A stretch of DNA of 6,590 nt. Source: Anaerolineales bacterium (GTDB lineage Bacteria > Chloroflexota > Anaerolineae > 4572-78 > NAK82). The stretch spans positions 1 through 6,590 of the forward strand of contig JAHELX010000348.1 of NCBI GenBank assembly GCA_024643945.1, written 5' to 3'. The translations under genes and the position numbers were made by a program. The notes under the pieces are model-generated. The model had not been told where the DNA came from and made no database searches. It saw nothing but the letters and a program-made list of their open reading frames with translations. Positions 1 to 6,137 of the stretch are shown in pieces (positions within the stretch are counted from its first letter, which is position 1; each line of letters starts with the position of its first letter).

Positions 1-592
1 CCGGTGCGGCCGTCTCTACCACCTGAGCGAAAGTTTCCGCCGAGCCGGTGTAGAAGGTTTTAACGATATCTACGCCAACCTCCATCGCCATGCGGGCCGC
101 ATAGATCACCCGTTCGGTCGAATACCATTGGTCGGGTGGGATCAGTTCTCCATTGGGATAGGCGTGCACGATGACTGGCATGCCAACCTGTTCGGCCTCG
201 CGCACTAACGTGGCCAGGTTAGCCAGGAGTTGCGGTTGCTGGATGCTGCCCACTGTCAGAGCCATAGCAATAGCATCCGCCCCCAGGCGGACGGCGTCCT
301 CTACCCGGTTCACCCATACGTCGTGTTCCGGGTGGTACGGGGAGATGTTGGAAGATTTCAGGATTAGGGCGATCCGGCCGGCGTAGGGCTCGAAGCATCG
401 CGCAGCCGGGCCTTTCATCAGCATAATGGCGTCCGGCTCGCCGCTGGCCACTTGATCAACGATCTCCTTGATGTTTTCCAGCCCGCGCAGGACTCCGTAG
501 CTGGCGGCATGGTCCAGGGCTATGGTCAGGATACGTCCCGAGGCGGGGTTTCGCAATCTTGCCAGGCGCACTGCTTTTCCGAGCGTGGTCAT
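1..592 (-). CDS. Class I aldolase, DhnA/FbaB/LsrF family (3' end cut by window edge)
   Basis: The 197 codons visible here form the N-terminal two thirds of a TIM-barrel Schiff-base aldolase; the C-terminus lies beyond the left edge. Residues 14-28 (RNPASGR...LDH) match the conserved opening of the DhnA family, which contains FbaB fructose-bisphosphate aldolase and LsrF. The segment DAVRLGADAIA (100-110) and the motif VDIVKTFYTGS (174-184) also match. Lys178 aligns with the Schiff-base lysine of LsrF (Lys203). The usual DHG is DHA here (27-29). The ATG at 592 is preceded by GGAG at 601-604 with 8 bases between, so this start is well supported. It follows the FGGY kinase by 101 bases and is probably the last step of the pathway: cleavage of a phosphorylated ketose into C3 (or C3 plus C2) units in the cytoplasm. 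The family also includes thiolases and condensing enzymes, so the substrate is unknown. The family call is firm; the reaction is inferred. Confidence 0.9.
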   Translation of the reverse strand, partial: MTTLGKAVRLARLRNPASGRILTIALDHAASYGVLRGLENIKEIVDQVASGEPDAIMLMKGPAARCFEPYAGRIALILKSSNISPYHPEHDVWVNRVEDAVRLGADAIAMALTVGSIQQPQLLANLATLVREAEQVGMPVIVHAYPNGELIPPDQWYSTERVIYAARMAMEVGVDIVKTFYTGSAETFAQVVETAAP

Positions 593-600
593 TAGATCAT

Positions 601-604
601 CTCC
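601..604 (-). promoter_or_regulatory. Ribosome binding site of the aldolase gene
   Basis: On the minus strand GGAG lies 8 bases before the ATG at 592. An ATG at 600 is immediately followed by ATC and TAA, so only the ATG at 592 opens a real frame. Confidence 0.7.
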
Positions 605-633
605 GTGATGATGGTTTTGTGAGTCACATTTAT

Positions 634-659
634 CAGGGGCACGGCGCGCCGTGCCCCTG
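634..659. repeat. Perfect 26-base palindrome between kinase and aldolase genes
   Basis: The left arm caggggcacggcg is followed directly by its exact reverse complement cgccgtgcccctg. As RNA it could fold into an 11-bp, very GC-rich stem with a 4-base loop. It begins 35 bases past the kinase stop codon and ends about 30 bases before the aldolase ribosome binding site. No run of T follows it on either strand, so it is not a classical intrinsic terminator. It may protect or process the operon mRNA, reduce aldolase expression, or be a member of a dispersed palindrome family. From memory, near-identical GGGGCACGGC-type palindromes are scattered through cyanobacterial and Chloroflexota genomes; I could not check this. 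Confidence 0.85.
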
Positions 660-693
660 CTGGATCACAAGCTGAAGAATGAGACTTCCAGGC

Positions 694-2247
694 CTATTTA
701 TCTCGCAACCGGGCCAGGTCTCGAAAGTCGCCTTTCACATGCTCGTATATCTGCTTGTAAAGATGGAAGTACTCCAGGTACTGTTGGTGGTTTTCCCCGT
801 TAGGCTCCACGGGCTCGACGTATTCGGCCCATTCTTTGGCCACCGAGAAGTCCTGGAAAAGGCCAGTGGCTACACCGGCCAGGATCGCGTCGCCGAAGGG
901 GGCGCCGGTTCTGCGCTTAACCAACACGATGGGTGCGTTGAATACGTCGCTGATGATCTGTCGCCAGAGTTTGCTTACCGCCCCACCTTCGTTGAGAATG
1001 ATAGGGTAGTTTATTTTGAGGCCGGACTTCTTGATAAGCTGATACGAGTCGTATAGGGCATAGGCTACCGCTTCCATCATGGCCCTGACCACATGTCCCT
1101 TGGTGTGGTTCAGCGACAGGCCAAAGATGACGCCCCGCGCGTAGGGGTCCCAGATGGGTGTACGCTCGCCCATCAAGAAGGGCAGGATGATGAGGCCCTC
1201 GCTTCCAATTGGCACCTTGGCGGCCTGCAAGTTGAGCAAGTCGTAGGAGGAGACTCCCAGCACCCGCTCTGTCTCTACCTCGGCTTGAGAGAAGTTATCG
1301 CGCAGGTAGCGGATGGATTGGCCGCCGGTGGTTGTAGAGGGGATGGTCATGTAGGTGTTGGCCGAATCAACCGTGAAGGCCAGGTTGATCATCGAAAGGC
1401 CTTCAGGAGAAAACATGAAGTCTGCATTTTTGAAAACGACGCCGAAATTACCAACGGTGCCCAGGTTGCTCATAATGTCGCCTACCGCGACCACACCGGC
1501 GGAGATACAACTGGCGTTGAAGTCCACCTGACCGACGGCGACCGGGATGCCCGGCACCAAGCCCATTTCGGCAGCTGCTTCCGACGTCAGTTCTCCGGCA
1601 ATCTCAACAGCCCGGTGGAGTTCGGGCAGGATACCCGGGTCAATACCAAGCTCGGCCAACATATCTGGGTCGAACTTTTCTCTCATGATGTCATAGGCGA
1701 CGCCATAGAAGGCCGCCCCACCGTAGTTTACCACCGCCTTGCCGGTCATCTTAAGCGTGATGAAACCGTCAATCGTCAGCGCCTTGTAGATCTGTTTGAA
1801 CGACTCGGGGCGGTTGTTCTTCTCCCACAACAAGTTCACAATCGTGGGATGATCTTCTATGCGGTTGGCTGTAAGCTTTTGGATTCTCTCTTCGCCGATG
1901 TTTTTCTTGAGCCATTCCACTTCCCTGATAGCACGCCGATCCATCAGGTTGTAAGCGCGATGGATGGGGTTGTGATCCTTATCCACCATCACCATGGAAG
2001 GCAGCGCGGAGGAGACGGCGATACCTCGAATTTCAGAGGGGCTAATACGTGCTTGGGCCAGGCTCGACTTGATGAGGTCACAAGCGGCTCGCCAATAGCC
2101 CATCGGATCGTGTTCCGACCAGCCCGGCTTTTCGTGAATGAATGGATATTCCTGGAAAGCAAAGCCGAGAACTTCACCTTCTGGATTAATGATACAAGTC
2201 TTGGCTCCGCCTGTCCCGTAGTCAAGGCCCAACAAATAGTCCGCCAT
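694..2247 (-). CDS. FGGY-family carbohydrate kinase, xylulokinase-like
   Basis: This 517-residue protein has the normal length for the FGGY family of ATP-dependent sugar kinases, with two actin-like domains. The N-terminal phosphate loop is [12 protein letters not shown] (6-17). The segment VGQVDFNAS (238-246) carries the probable catalytic base Asp242. [10 protein letters not shown] (260-269) is the adenosine/phosphate region. GERTPIWDP (360-368) followed by [13 protein letters not shown] is typical of XylB-like members. [18 protein letters not shown] (419-436) is the second ATP-binding motif, where GGGAKS is usual. An upstream in-frame ATG at 2268 would add seven residues, but AAGGAG at 2256-2261 lies inside that extension and is correctly spaced for the ATG at 2247, so I choose 2247. 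It probably phosphorylates a ketose or keto-acid made by the dehydrogenase and epimerase, feeding the SIS isomerase and aldolase. The kinase class is secure. Xylulose is not established as substrate; LsrK-type AI-2 kinase was considered and fits less well. Confidence 0.93.
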   Translation of the reverse strand: MADYLLGLDYGTGGAKTCIINPEGEVLGFAFQEYPFIHEKPGWSEHDPMGYWRAACDLIKSSLAQARISPSEIRGIAVSSALPSMVMVDKDHNPIHRAYNLMDRRAIREVEWLKKNIGEERIQKLTANRIEDHPTIVNLLWEKNNRPESFKQIYKALTIDGFITLKMTGKAVVNYGGAAFYGVAYDIMREKFDPDMLAELGIDPGILPELHRAVEIAGELTSEAAAEMGLVPGIPVAVGQVDFNASCISAGVVAVGDIMSNLGTVGNFGVVFKNADFMFSPEGLSMINLAFTVDSANTYMTIPSTTTGGQSIRYLRDNFSQAEVETERVLGVSSYDLLNLQAAKVPIGSEGLIILPFLMGERTPIWDPYARGVIFGLSLNHTKGHVVRAMMEAVAYALYDSYQLIKKSGLKINYPIILNEGGAVSKLWRQIISDVFNAPIVLVKRRTGAPFGDAILAGVATGLFQDFSVAKEWAEYVEPVEPNGENHQQYLEYFHLYKQIYEHVKGDFRDLARLRDK

Positions 2248-2255
2248 GCTGTCCT

Positions 2256-2261
2256 CTCCTT
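2256..2261 (-). promoter_or_regulatory. Ribosome binding site that fixes the kinase start
   Basis: AAGGAG on the minus strand lies 8 bases before the ATG at 2247. No comparable site precedes the in-frame ATG at 2268, so the shorter protein beginning MADYLLGL is preferred. Confidence 0.75.
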
Positions 2262-2305
2262 TCGACATGAAGTAAGGCGACTGGGCTACTGCTTGAGCGG
2301 TTTAT

Positions 2306-2331
2306 GCCAATATCCTTTCTAGCGTATTGGC
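2306..2331. promoter_or_regulatory. Inverted repeat in the leader of the kinase gene (possible operator or hairpin)
   Basis: GCCAATA (2306-2312) and TATTGGC (2325-2331) are exact reverse complements separated by 12 bases. A second, wider pair surrounds them: GTAAGGCG at 2272-2279 and CGCCTTAC at 2356-2363. They sit in the 191-base space between the SIS gene and the kinase, the longest gap in the cluster. The nested arrangement could be an operator or a folded leader RNA. No T-run follows, so it is not a standard terminator, and I see no good -35/-10 pair. Short dyads of this kind also arise by chance. Confidence 0.3.
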
Positions 2332-2438
2332 CCATTGCCGGGTCGCTTGGCTCTCCGCCTTACGGACCTTGCAGCAGCAAGAATCTCCAGGTTGCTTTCT
2401 GTAAGGCTGCGCACAAGGCTTGTGTTCTGTCTGACCCA

Positions 2439-3041
2439 CTAGTTTCCCCTGCGCACCAACTCCGCCGTCGCCCCGGACGGGTGGGTCTGGGTTAACTGGC
2501 CAAGGTCGAAGCCGCGCAGTCGCTTGGCCACTAGTGTCAGGGCATCCCCCACCGCTCCGTTAGCCAGGGAGCTTCCAAAGGGAAGAACGCCTTCCCCTTC
2601 GCCTTTCTTGTCGGGTCGAATAACTAACACGATATCGCTGAGCTGAGCCAATTCCGACCCCGGCTCCCAGGTCATACTGATAACTTTGCCGCCGCGCTGG
2701 CGGGCGACGTTAGCGAAATGATTGATTTCTGCGCTCTTGCCTGCCTTGGACAGGGCGATAAGCACATCCCCGGGTGACACGGCGGCCGAGGGACCGTGCA
2801 AGGCGTCGGCCGGGTGCATGAAGAAAGCCGGCATGCCACACGTGGCGAGCAGATGCGCCATGCGGCGCGCAATGGTGCCTGACGTGCCGGCCCCGGTTAT
2901 CAAAATGCGGCCGTTGCATTGGCTGACCAGGCGCACGGCCTCGACAAAAGACTCATCCAGTTGATCGGCCACACCGATGATGGCCTCTCCTTCGGCTCGA
3001 ATCATGGTCCTGGCCTGTTCTAGTATTTCGTTGGCTTCCAT
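2439..3041 (-). CDS. SIS-domain sugar-phosphate isomerase, KdsD/GutQ-like, without CBS domains
   Basis: A 200-residue protein consisting of one SIS (sugar isomerase) domain. The fold start [19 protein letters not shown] (44-62) is followed by [17 protein letters not shown] (67-83), close to the GTPAFFVHP..A.HG of arabinose-5-phosphate isomerases. [16 protein letters not shown] (91-106) is the second phosphate-binding loop. [14 protein letters not shown]...RGF (157-178) and THPSGA (186-191) match the KdsD C-terminal helices and HPGGA motif. Full-length KdsD and GutQ carry two further CBS domains, absent here. Aligned by eye with E. coli KdsD, Glu111 and His193 correspond to Glu105 and His187, but Lys59 is replaced by Thr53. 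The GAGTSG loop also resembles the GAGRSG of 6-phospho-3-hexuloisomerase. It probably interconverts a phosphorylated aldose/ketose or 2-/3-ketose pair between the kinase and aldolase steps. GGAG lies 11 bases before the ATG. It is 35 bases downstream of the epimerase gene, so co-transcription is likely. Confidence 0.87.
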   Translation of the reverse strand: MEANEILEQARTMIRAEGEAIIGVADQLDESFVEAVRLVSQCNGRILITGAGTSGTIARRMAHLLATCGMPAFFMHPADALHGPSAAVSPGDVLIALSKAGKSAEINHFANVARQRGGKVISMTWEPGSELAQLSDIVLVIRPDKKGEGEGVLPFGSSLANGAVGDALTLVAKRLRGFDLGQLTQTHPSGATAELVRRGN

Positions 3042-3076
3042 CGCGTTTTGAGCTCCAATTCCTTTGTATTGATCTA

Positions 3077-3985
3077 TCAGGTCGTTGGCAGCGCATAGCC
3101 GTTGGGAAATTCAGGGCTGAGTTGGTATTCGACGATGCGCTCCAGCAGTTTCAGGTATTCAATGCCGTCCCTGGTCGCCGTGTCCGCATCGGGAACCATG
3201 GGTGCGCTCTCGAGAGTGCAGTAGCCAGCGTAGCCAATCTTCTTAATAGCCCGCAGAACCGCCTTAAAGTCTGTCTTGCCGTATCCCGGCGTCAGCGAGT
3301 TAGAATCGCGGAAATGCATATGCCAGAGCAGAGGGTACGTATCCATCACCGCTTCGTAGGGATTGAGCTCCTCAATGTTGACGTGGAACCAGTCTAGTTG
3401 AATGCCGATGTTGTCTCGTCCAGTCAGCTCAATCATGCGTTTGTGGTTGAGGGTGGTATTGACGAATTTACCCATCTCCAGGTGATTGGTCGCCTCAAAC
3501 ACCAGGCGCACGTTCTTGCTCTCAGCGTAATCTGCCATGCGTCGCAGGGCATCCACCGCGATAGCCGTGGAATTGACAACGTTGGCCGGCGTGACCTCAT
3601 CGTGAATGGCGACCGCCACCGTCACAAAGGGCGCTCCCAACTCTGCTGCAAAATCGGTCGAAGACTTGGTTTCCGAAACAGCCAGGTCTGCGGTCTTGGG
3701 CTCCGTCAGAGTCTTATAGTTGGGAGAATAGGGGTCCCACATCTCGCCCCAGCACTCGTTAACACACGAGACTTCCAGCTCGTAGTCTGCCTTGAGCTGC
3801 TTGTGGGTTTCGAGATAATCCTCCATCTTCACGCCCAGTCCATATCGTCCTTTGGGAGGACACACTTCTATAGCGTCATAGCCGAATCTCTTCAGGCGCT
3901 GGTAGGTCTTTTCGGGACGAAGATAAGCCTCTTCCTGGCCAAACGTGAGTTGGAAATAGCTGAATTTCAGCGGCTTAGCTACCAT
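3077..3985 (-). CDS. Sugar isomerase/epimerase, TIM barrel (xylose isomerase-like / tagatose 3-epimerase type)
   Basis: A 302-residue cytoplasmic TIM-barrel protein of the AP-endonuclease 2 / xylose-isomerase-like superfamily. The probable metal ligands are Glu164 ([10 protein letters not shown]), Asp198 (IQLDWFHVN), His224 (WHMHFRDS) and Glu259 (GYCTLES). Their spacing (34, 26 and 35 residues) is almost that of the metal site of D-tagatose 3-epimerase (E152, D185, H211, E246). His201, three residues after Asp198, matches that enzyme's His188. The arginine six residues after the metal histidine in that enzyme is Ser230 here, suggesting a different substrate. It would epimerise or isomerise a keto-sugar or keto-acid produced by the adjacent dehydrogenase. 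AGAGG (3992-3996) lies 6 bases before the ATG. Relatives include IolE, IolO, Hyi and ribulose 3-epimerases; I cannot separate these by eye. It follows the dehydrogenase by 89 bases and precedes the SIS gene by 35. Confidence 0.88.
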   Translation of the reverse strand: MVAKPLKFSYFQLTFGQEEAYLRPEKTYQRLKRFGYDAIEVCPPKGRYGLGVKMEDYLETHKQLKADYELEVSCVNECWGEMWDPYSPNYKTLTEPKTADLAVSETKSSTDFAAELGAPFVTVAVAIHDEVTPANVVNSTAIAVDALRRMADYAESKNVRLVFEATNHLEMGKFVNTTLNHKRMIELTGRDNIGIQLDWFHVNIEELNPYEAVMDTYPLLWHMHFRDSNSLTPGYGKTDFKAVLRAIKKIGYAGYCTLESAPMVPDADTATRDGIEYLKLLERIVEYQLSPEFPNGYALPTT

Positions 3986-4040
3986 TTTTATCCTCTGCTT
4001 TGCGATTTTGTCGGTGAGTTAGCGGCTGTATATCTGTCCT

Positions 4041-4056
4041 GTGCCAGGCACCTGGC
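4041..4056. promoter_or_regulatory. Short overlapping dyads between dehydrogenase and epimerase genes
   Basis: GTGCCAGGCAC (4041-4051) is a perfect palindrome around one base. GCCAGG and CCTGGC (4043-4056) form a second, overlapping dyad around two bases. They sit in the 89-base gap after the dehydrogenase stop. This could be a protein-binding site, but it is short, and no promoter elements or T-run accompany it. Confidence 0.2.
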
Positions 4057-4074
4057 TTGTCGATGAGTACCCAA

Positions 4075-5097
4075 TTACTCAGCCCAACCCTGATCATTGG
4101 GATGGATGAAGGCCTTGACGTCCTGCTTGGCGCGCAGATTGGCGAAAGCGGTTTCCCACTCGTCCAGTTGATAGTGATTAGTGATCATAGGGTCCAGGTT
4201 GAAAACGCCACGACCCAGCAGGTCAATGGCGTGCTCCCAAGTCTCGCGCCCGTTCCAGCTCCAACTGCCGCGGATGTCGAGCTGCCCCAAGCTGACCTGG
4301 TCCAGGTTGAGAGTGATCTCGCGTCCCCATAGGCTGATGAAAACGATTACGCCCTTACCGCCGGGGCCCTCGTAGGCCTTGCGTGCGCAGTCGATGGCAT
4401 GTTGGACACCCTTCTGGCTGGCCGAGCACTCCAGGACGAACTCAGCCCCCTTACCATTGGTGATATCCATGACCACTTCTTCCGGCCCCTCCTCCGAATA
4501 GAGCGTGTAATCGGCGCCCGCCTGTCTGCCGATTTCCAGGCGTTTCTCGTCGTCCTTGAGGCCGATCAGGAAGACGCGACGTGCACCACATACTTTGGCG
4601 TATTGGACCCCCATAATACCCATCGGCCCTGGGCCGACCACCACGACGTCGTCGCCTACTTTGACCTGGGCCCGCTCTTGGATCAAGTGGTGCGTGGCGA
4701 CGATGGGCTCGGCCAGACAGGCGTGTGCCAGCGAGACGTGATCGGGAACGCGATAGATTACGTGTTCCGGCACGCGCATATAGGGCGCGTAGGCGCCATC
4801 AATGGTTACACCCAGCCAGGCCCCATCACCGCACTCAATGTCGGCCACAAATTTGTCACCCTCCTTTACGCGGGTGACCTTCTTGCCCACTTTATAGGCT
4901 ATCCCGGAAAACTCGTGGCCCAGGGTGACTGGGGCTCGATAAAAGTGACGATCATCCTGAATCAAGAGGTCGCTGCCGCACACGCCGGCGGCATAAACTT
5001 TCATCAGCACATCGGTGGGTCCAATCTCTGGGACCGGTACTTCGCTCAAACCGACGTGTCCTTCCCCGTCAGCCAGTTTACGCAGCGCTTGCATCAT
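4075..5097 (-). CDS. Zinc-type medium-chain alcohol/polyol dehydrogenase (threonine/sorbitol dehydrogenase-like)
   Basis: A 340-residue MDR-superfamily oxidoreductase. Catalytic zinc ligands are visible as Cys40 (GVCGSD), His61-Glu62 (GHEFSG) and probably Glu130 (LAEPIVATHH). The Rossmann fold starts at VVVVGPGPMG (151-160). The acidic residue that usually ends beta-2 and favours NAD is replaced in FLIGLKDDEKRLE (176-188), so the cofactor is unclear. The lobe that normally holds the structural zinc (CGxCxxC...C) is shortened: between GDKF (80-83) and GAYAPY (101-106) only Cys89 remains, about 16 residues fewer than in E. coli threonine dehydrogenase. The protein therefore probably binds one zinc per subunit. 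AAGGAAGG (5101-5108) serves either of two adjacent ATGs (5097 or 5094). As first gene of the five-gene cluster it likely oxidises an incoming polyol, sugar or sugar acid to a keto compound. Threonine as substrate is unlikely given the neighbours. Confidence 0.92.
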   Translation of the reverse strand: MMQALRKLADGEGHVGLSEVPVPEIGPTDVLMKVYAAGVCGSDLLIQDDRHFYRAPVTLGHEFSGIAYKVGKKVTRVKEGDKFVADIECGDGAWLGVTIDGAYAPYMRVPEHVIYRVPDHVSLAHACLAEPIVATHHLIQERAQVKVGDDVVVVGPGPMGIMGVQYAKVCGARRVFLIGLKDDEKRLEIGRQAGADYTLYSEEGPEEVVMDITNGKGAEFVLECSASQKGVQHAIDCARKAYEGPGGKGVIVFISLWGREITLNLDQVSLGQLDIRGSWSWNGRETWEHAIDLLGRGVFNLDPMITNHYQLDEWETAFANLRAKQDVKAFIHPNDQGWAE

Positions 5098-5183
5098 TAC
5101 CCTTCCTTAACGTGTTGAGCAGAATACGCATGGGAGATCAGCGGCGGACTGAAGGCCGAGGTGGCTTGCCCCTGTGGCTGAGG

Positions 5184-6137
5184 TTAGACTCGTAATGCCT
5201 CGCCATTCGCCAGTCCGACTAGCAGCGGCGCATCGGGGTCCAGACCCTGGGGGGCTACCACCGACGCCAGGCCGCGCTCTAGGGGCAATTCAGCCTTCCA
5301 CTTCAACCCAGAGTGACCGCCATCCCGGGAGACGACCAGGTCATTGGCCAGGAGCATTAACAAATCCGATTTCGCAGGAAATTCTGGCGAGAGCAGGATG
5401 CCATTTACCGTGTCAGCCACTGCCCCTTTGCCCAACCGTTCCCAGGTACGCCCCCTGTCGCGCGAGTGAAACAGGCCGTGCGACTCCGTCCCAGCGAATA
5501 AGGCGCCGTCCGTTGCGTAATTGGGGGAGATGGCCAGGCTGAGCACCGGCGCGAAATCGGGGGAGAAATCGACCTCGCGCCAGGCGCGGCCGCCGTTGGT
5601 GCTGCGGAAAATGCTGCTCTCCGTGCCGACGAAAACTGTCTCGTCGTTGGCATAGTCAGGAGATATGGCCATGCAAAGAATATTTAAATCCAGCAGGCCG
5701 AAGTTCCAGGCTGCCCAGTGTTCTCCTCGATTACCCGAGCGAAAGATGCCGTCTTCCAACGTGCCGGCCAGCAGGGTGCCGTCGCGGGCGAAGTTCGGGG
5801 ACACCACCAGGTCCGAGACAAAAGGCGACGGTGAGGGCAAAACCGCGACGTGCCAGGTATGGCCACCGTCCACCGAACGCAAGATACCCCCAGCTACGCC
5901 AGCGAACACGCTGCGATCGGTCTCAAAATTGGGGGAAATGACCACCGCGGCGGTGGCTAAGGGCGCTTCGAGTTCCAACGAGGCATAGGCATTCTGCCAG
6001 CTATGTCCCCCATCTTCTGAACGCAGCAGCCCCGAGGCGCGGGCAGCGAAGCATATGCCATCTTCCTCAAAGTTTGGTGAGGCGGCCAGGGCGTAAACCA
6101 CGTCTTGAACGTTCTTCTCGTCTGTCATATCGCTCAT
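5184..6137 (-). CDS. BNR/YCF48-like repeat protein, probable cytoplasmic beta-propeller
   Basis: A 317-residue protein made almost entirely of about 46-residue repeats. Each begins near SPNF or SPDY (residues 20, 68, 113, 159, 204, 250) and ends with an Asp-box/BNR motif: SEDGGHSW (40), SVDGGHTW (88), SGNRGEHW (134), STNGGRAW (179), SRDRGRTW (225) and a degenerate SRDGGHSG (270). A half repeat closes the C-terminus (about 293-317), consistent with a six- or seven-bladed propeller. There is no signal peptide or membrane segment, and none of the arginine triad or Tyr/Glu catalytic residues of sialidases can be assigned, so sialidase activity is not supported. The start at 6137 is chosen because its ATG overlaps the TGA of the preceding chaperonin frame (ATGA), implying translational coupling; no strong ribosome binding site is seen. 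An 86-base gap separates it from the dehydrogenase. Its role is unknown; partner binding or protein assembly is possible. Confidence 0.88.
   Translation of the reverse strand: MSDMTDEKNVQDVVYALAASPNFEEDGICFAARASGLLRSEDGGHSWQNAYASLELEAPLATAAVVISPNFETDRSVFAGVAGGILRSVDGGHTWHVAVLPSPSPFVSDLVVSPNFARDGTLLAGTLEDGIFRSGNRGEHWAAWNFGLLDLNILCMAISPDYANDETVFVGTESSIFRSTNGGRAWREVDFSPDFAPVLSLAISPNYATDGALFAGTESHGLFHSRDRGRTWERLGKGAVADTVNGILLSPEFPAKSDLLMLLANDLVVSRDGGHSGLKWKAELPLERGLASVVAPQGLDPDAPLLVGLANGEALRV

Noticed and set aside
634..659. Rho-independent terminator after the kinase gene
   Set aside because: The stem is perfect but no T-tract follows in either direction, and a further gene of the same cluster lies just downstream.
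1..2247. AI-2 (lsrK/lsrF) degradation module
   Set aside because: An FGGY kinase next to an LsrF-like aldolase is suggestive, but the kinase has xylulokinase-type motifs, no LsrG, LsrR or Lsr transporter is present, and the other three genes do not belong to that pathway.
1093..2322. Long plus-strand open frame of 409 codons opposite the kinase
   Set aside because: It overlaps the kinase almost completely. Its translation has no recognisable domain and a composition typical of an antisense shadow in GC-biased DNA.
3398..4066. Plus-strand open frame of 222 codons opposite the epimerase
   Set aside because: It is antisense to a protein with clear metal-site motifs, matches no family I recognise and has no supporting start context.
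4399..5118. Plus-strand open frame of 239 codons opposite the dehydrogenase
   Set aside because: It is the antisense shadow of a well-supported dehydrogenase gene, with no domain of its own.
5098..5183. Promoter with TATTCT as -10 upstream of the dehydrogenase
   Set aside because: No acceptable -35 hexamer lies 16-19 bases upstream of TATTCT, so the match is not convincing.
5945..5960. Dyad CCACCGC-G-GCGGTGG inside the BNR gene
   Set aside because: It lies within coding sequence for alternating Thr, Ala and Val codons and is best explained by codon composition.
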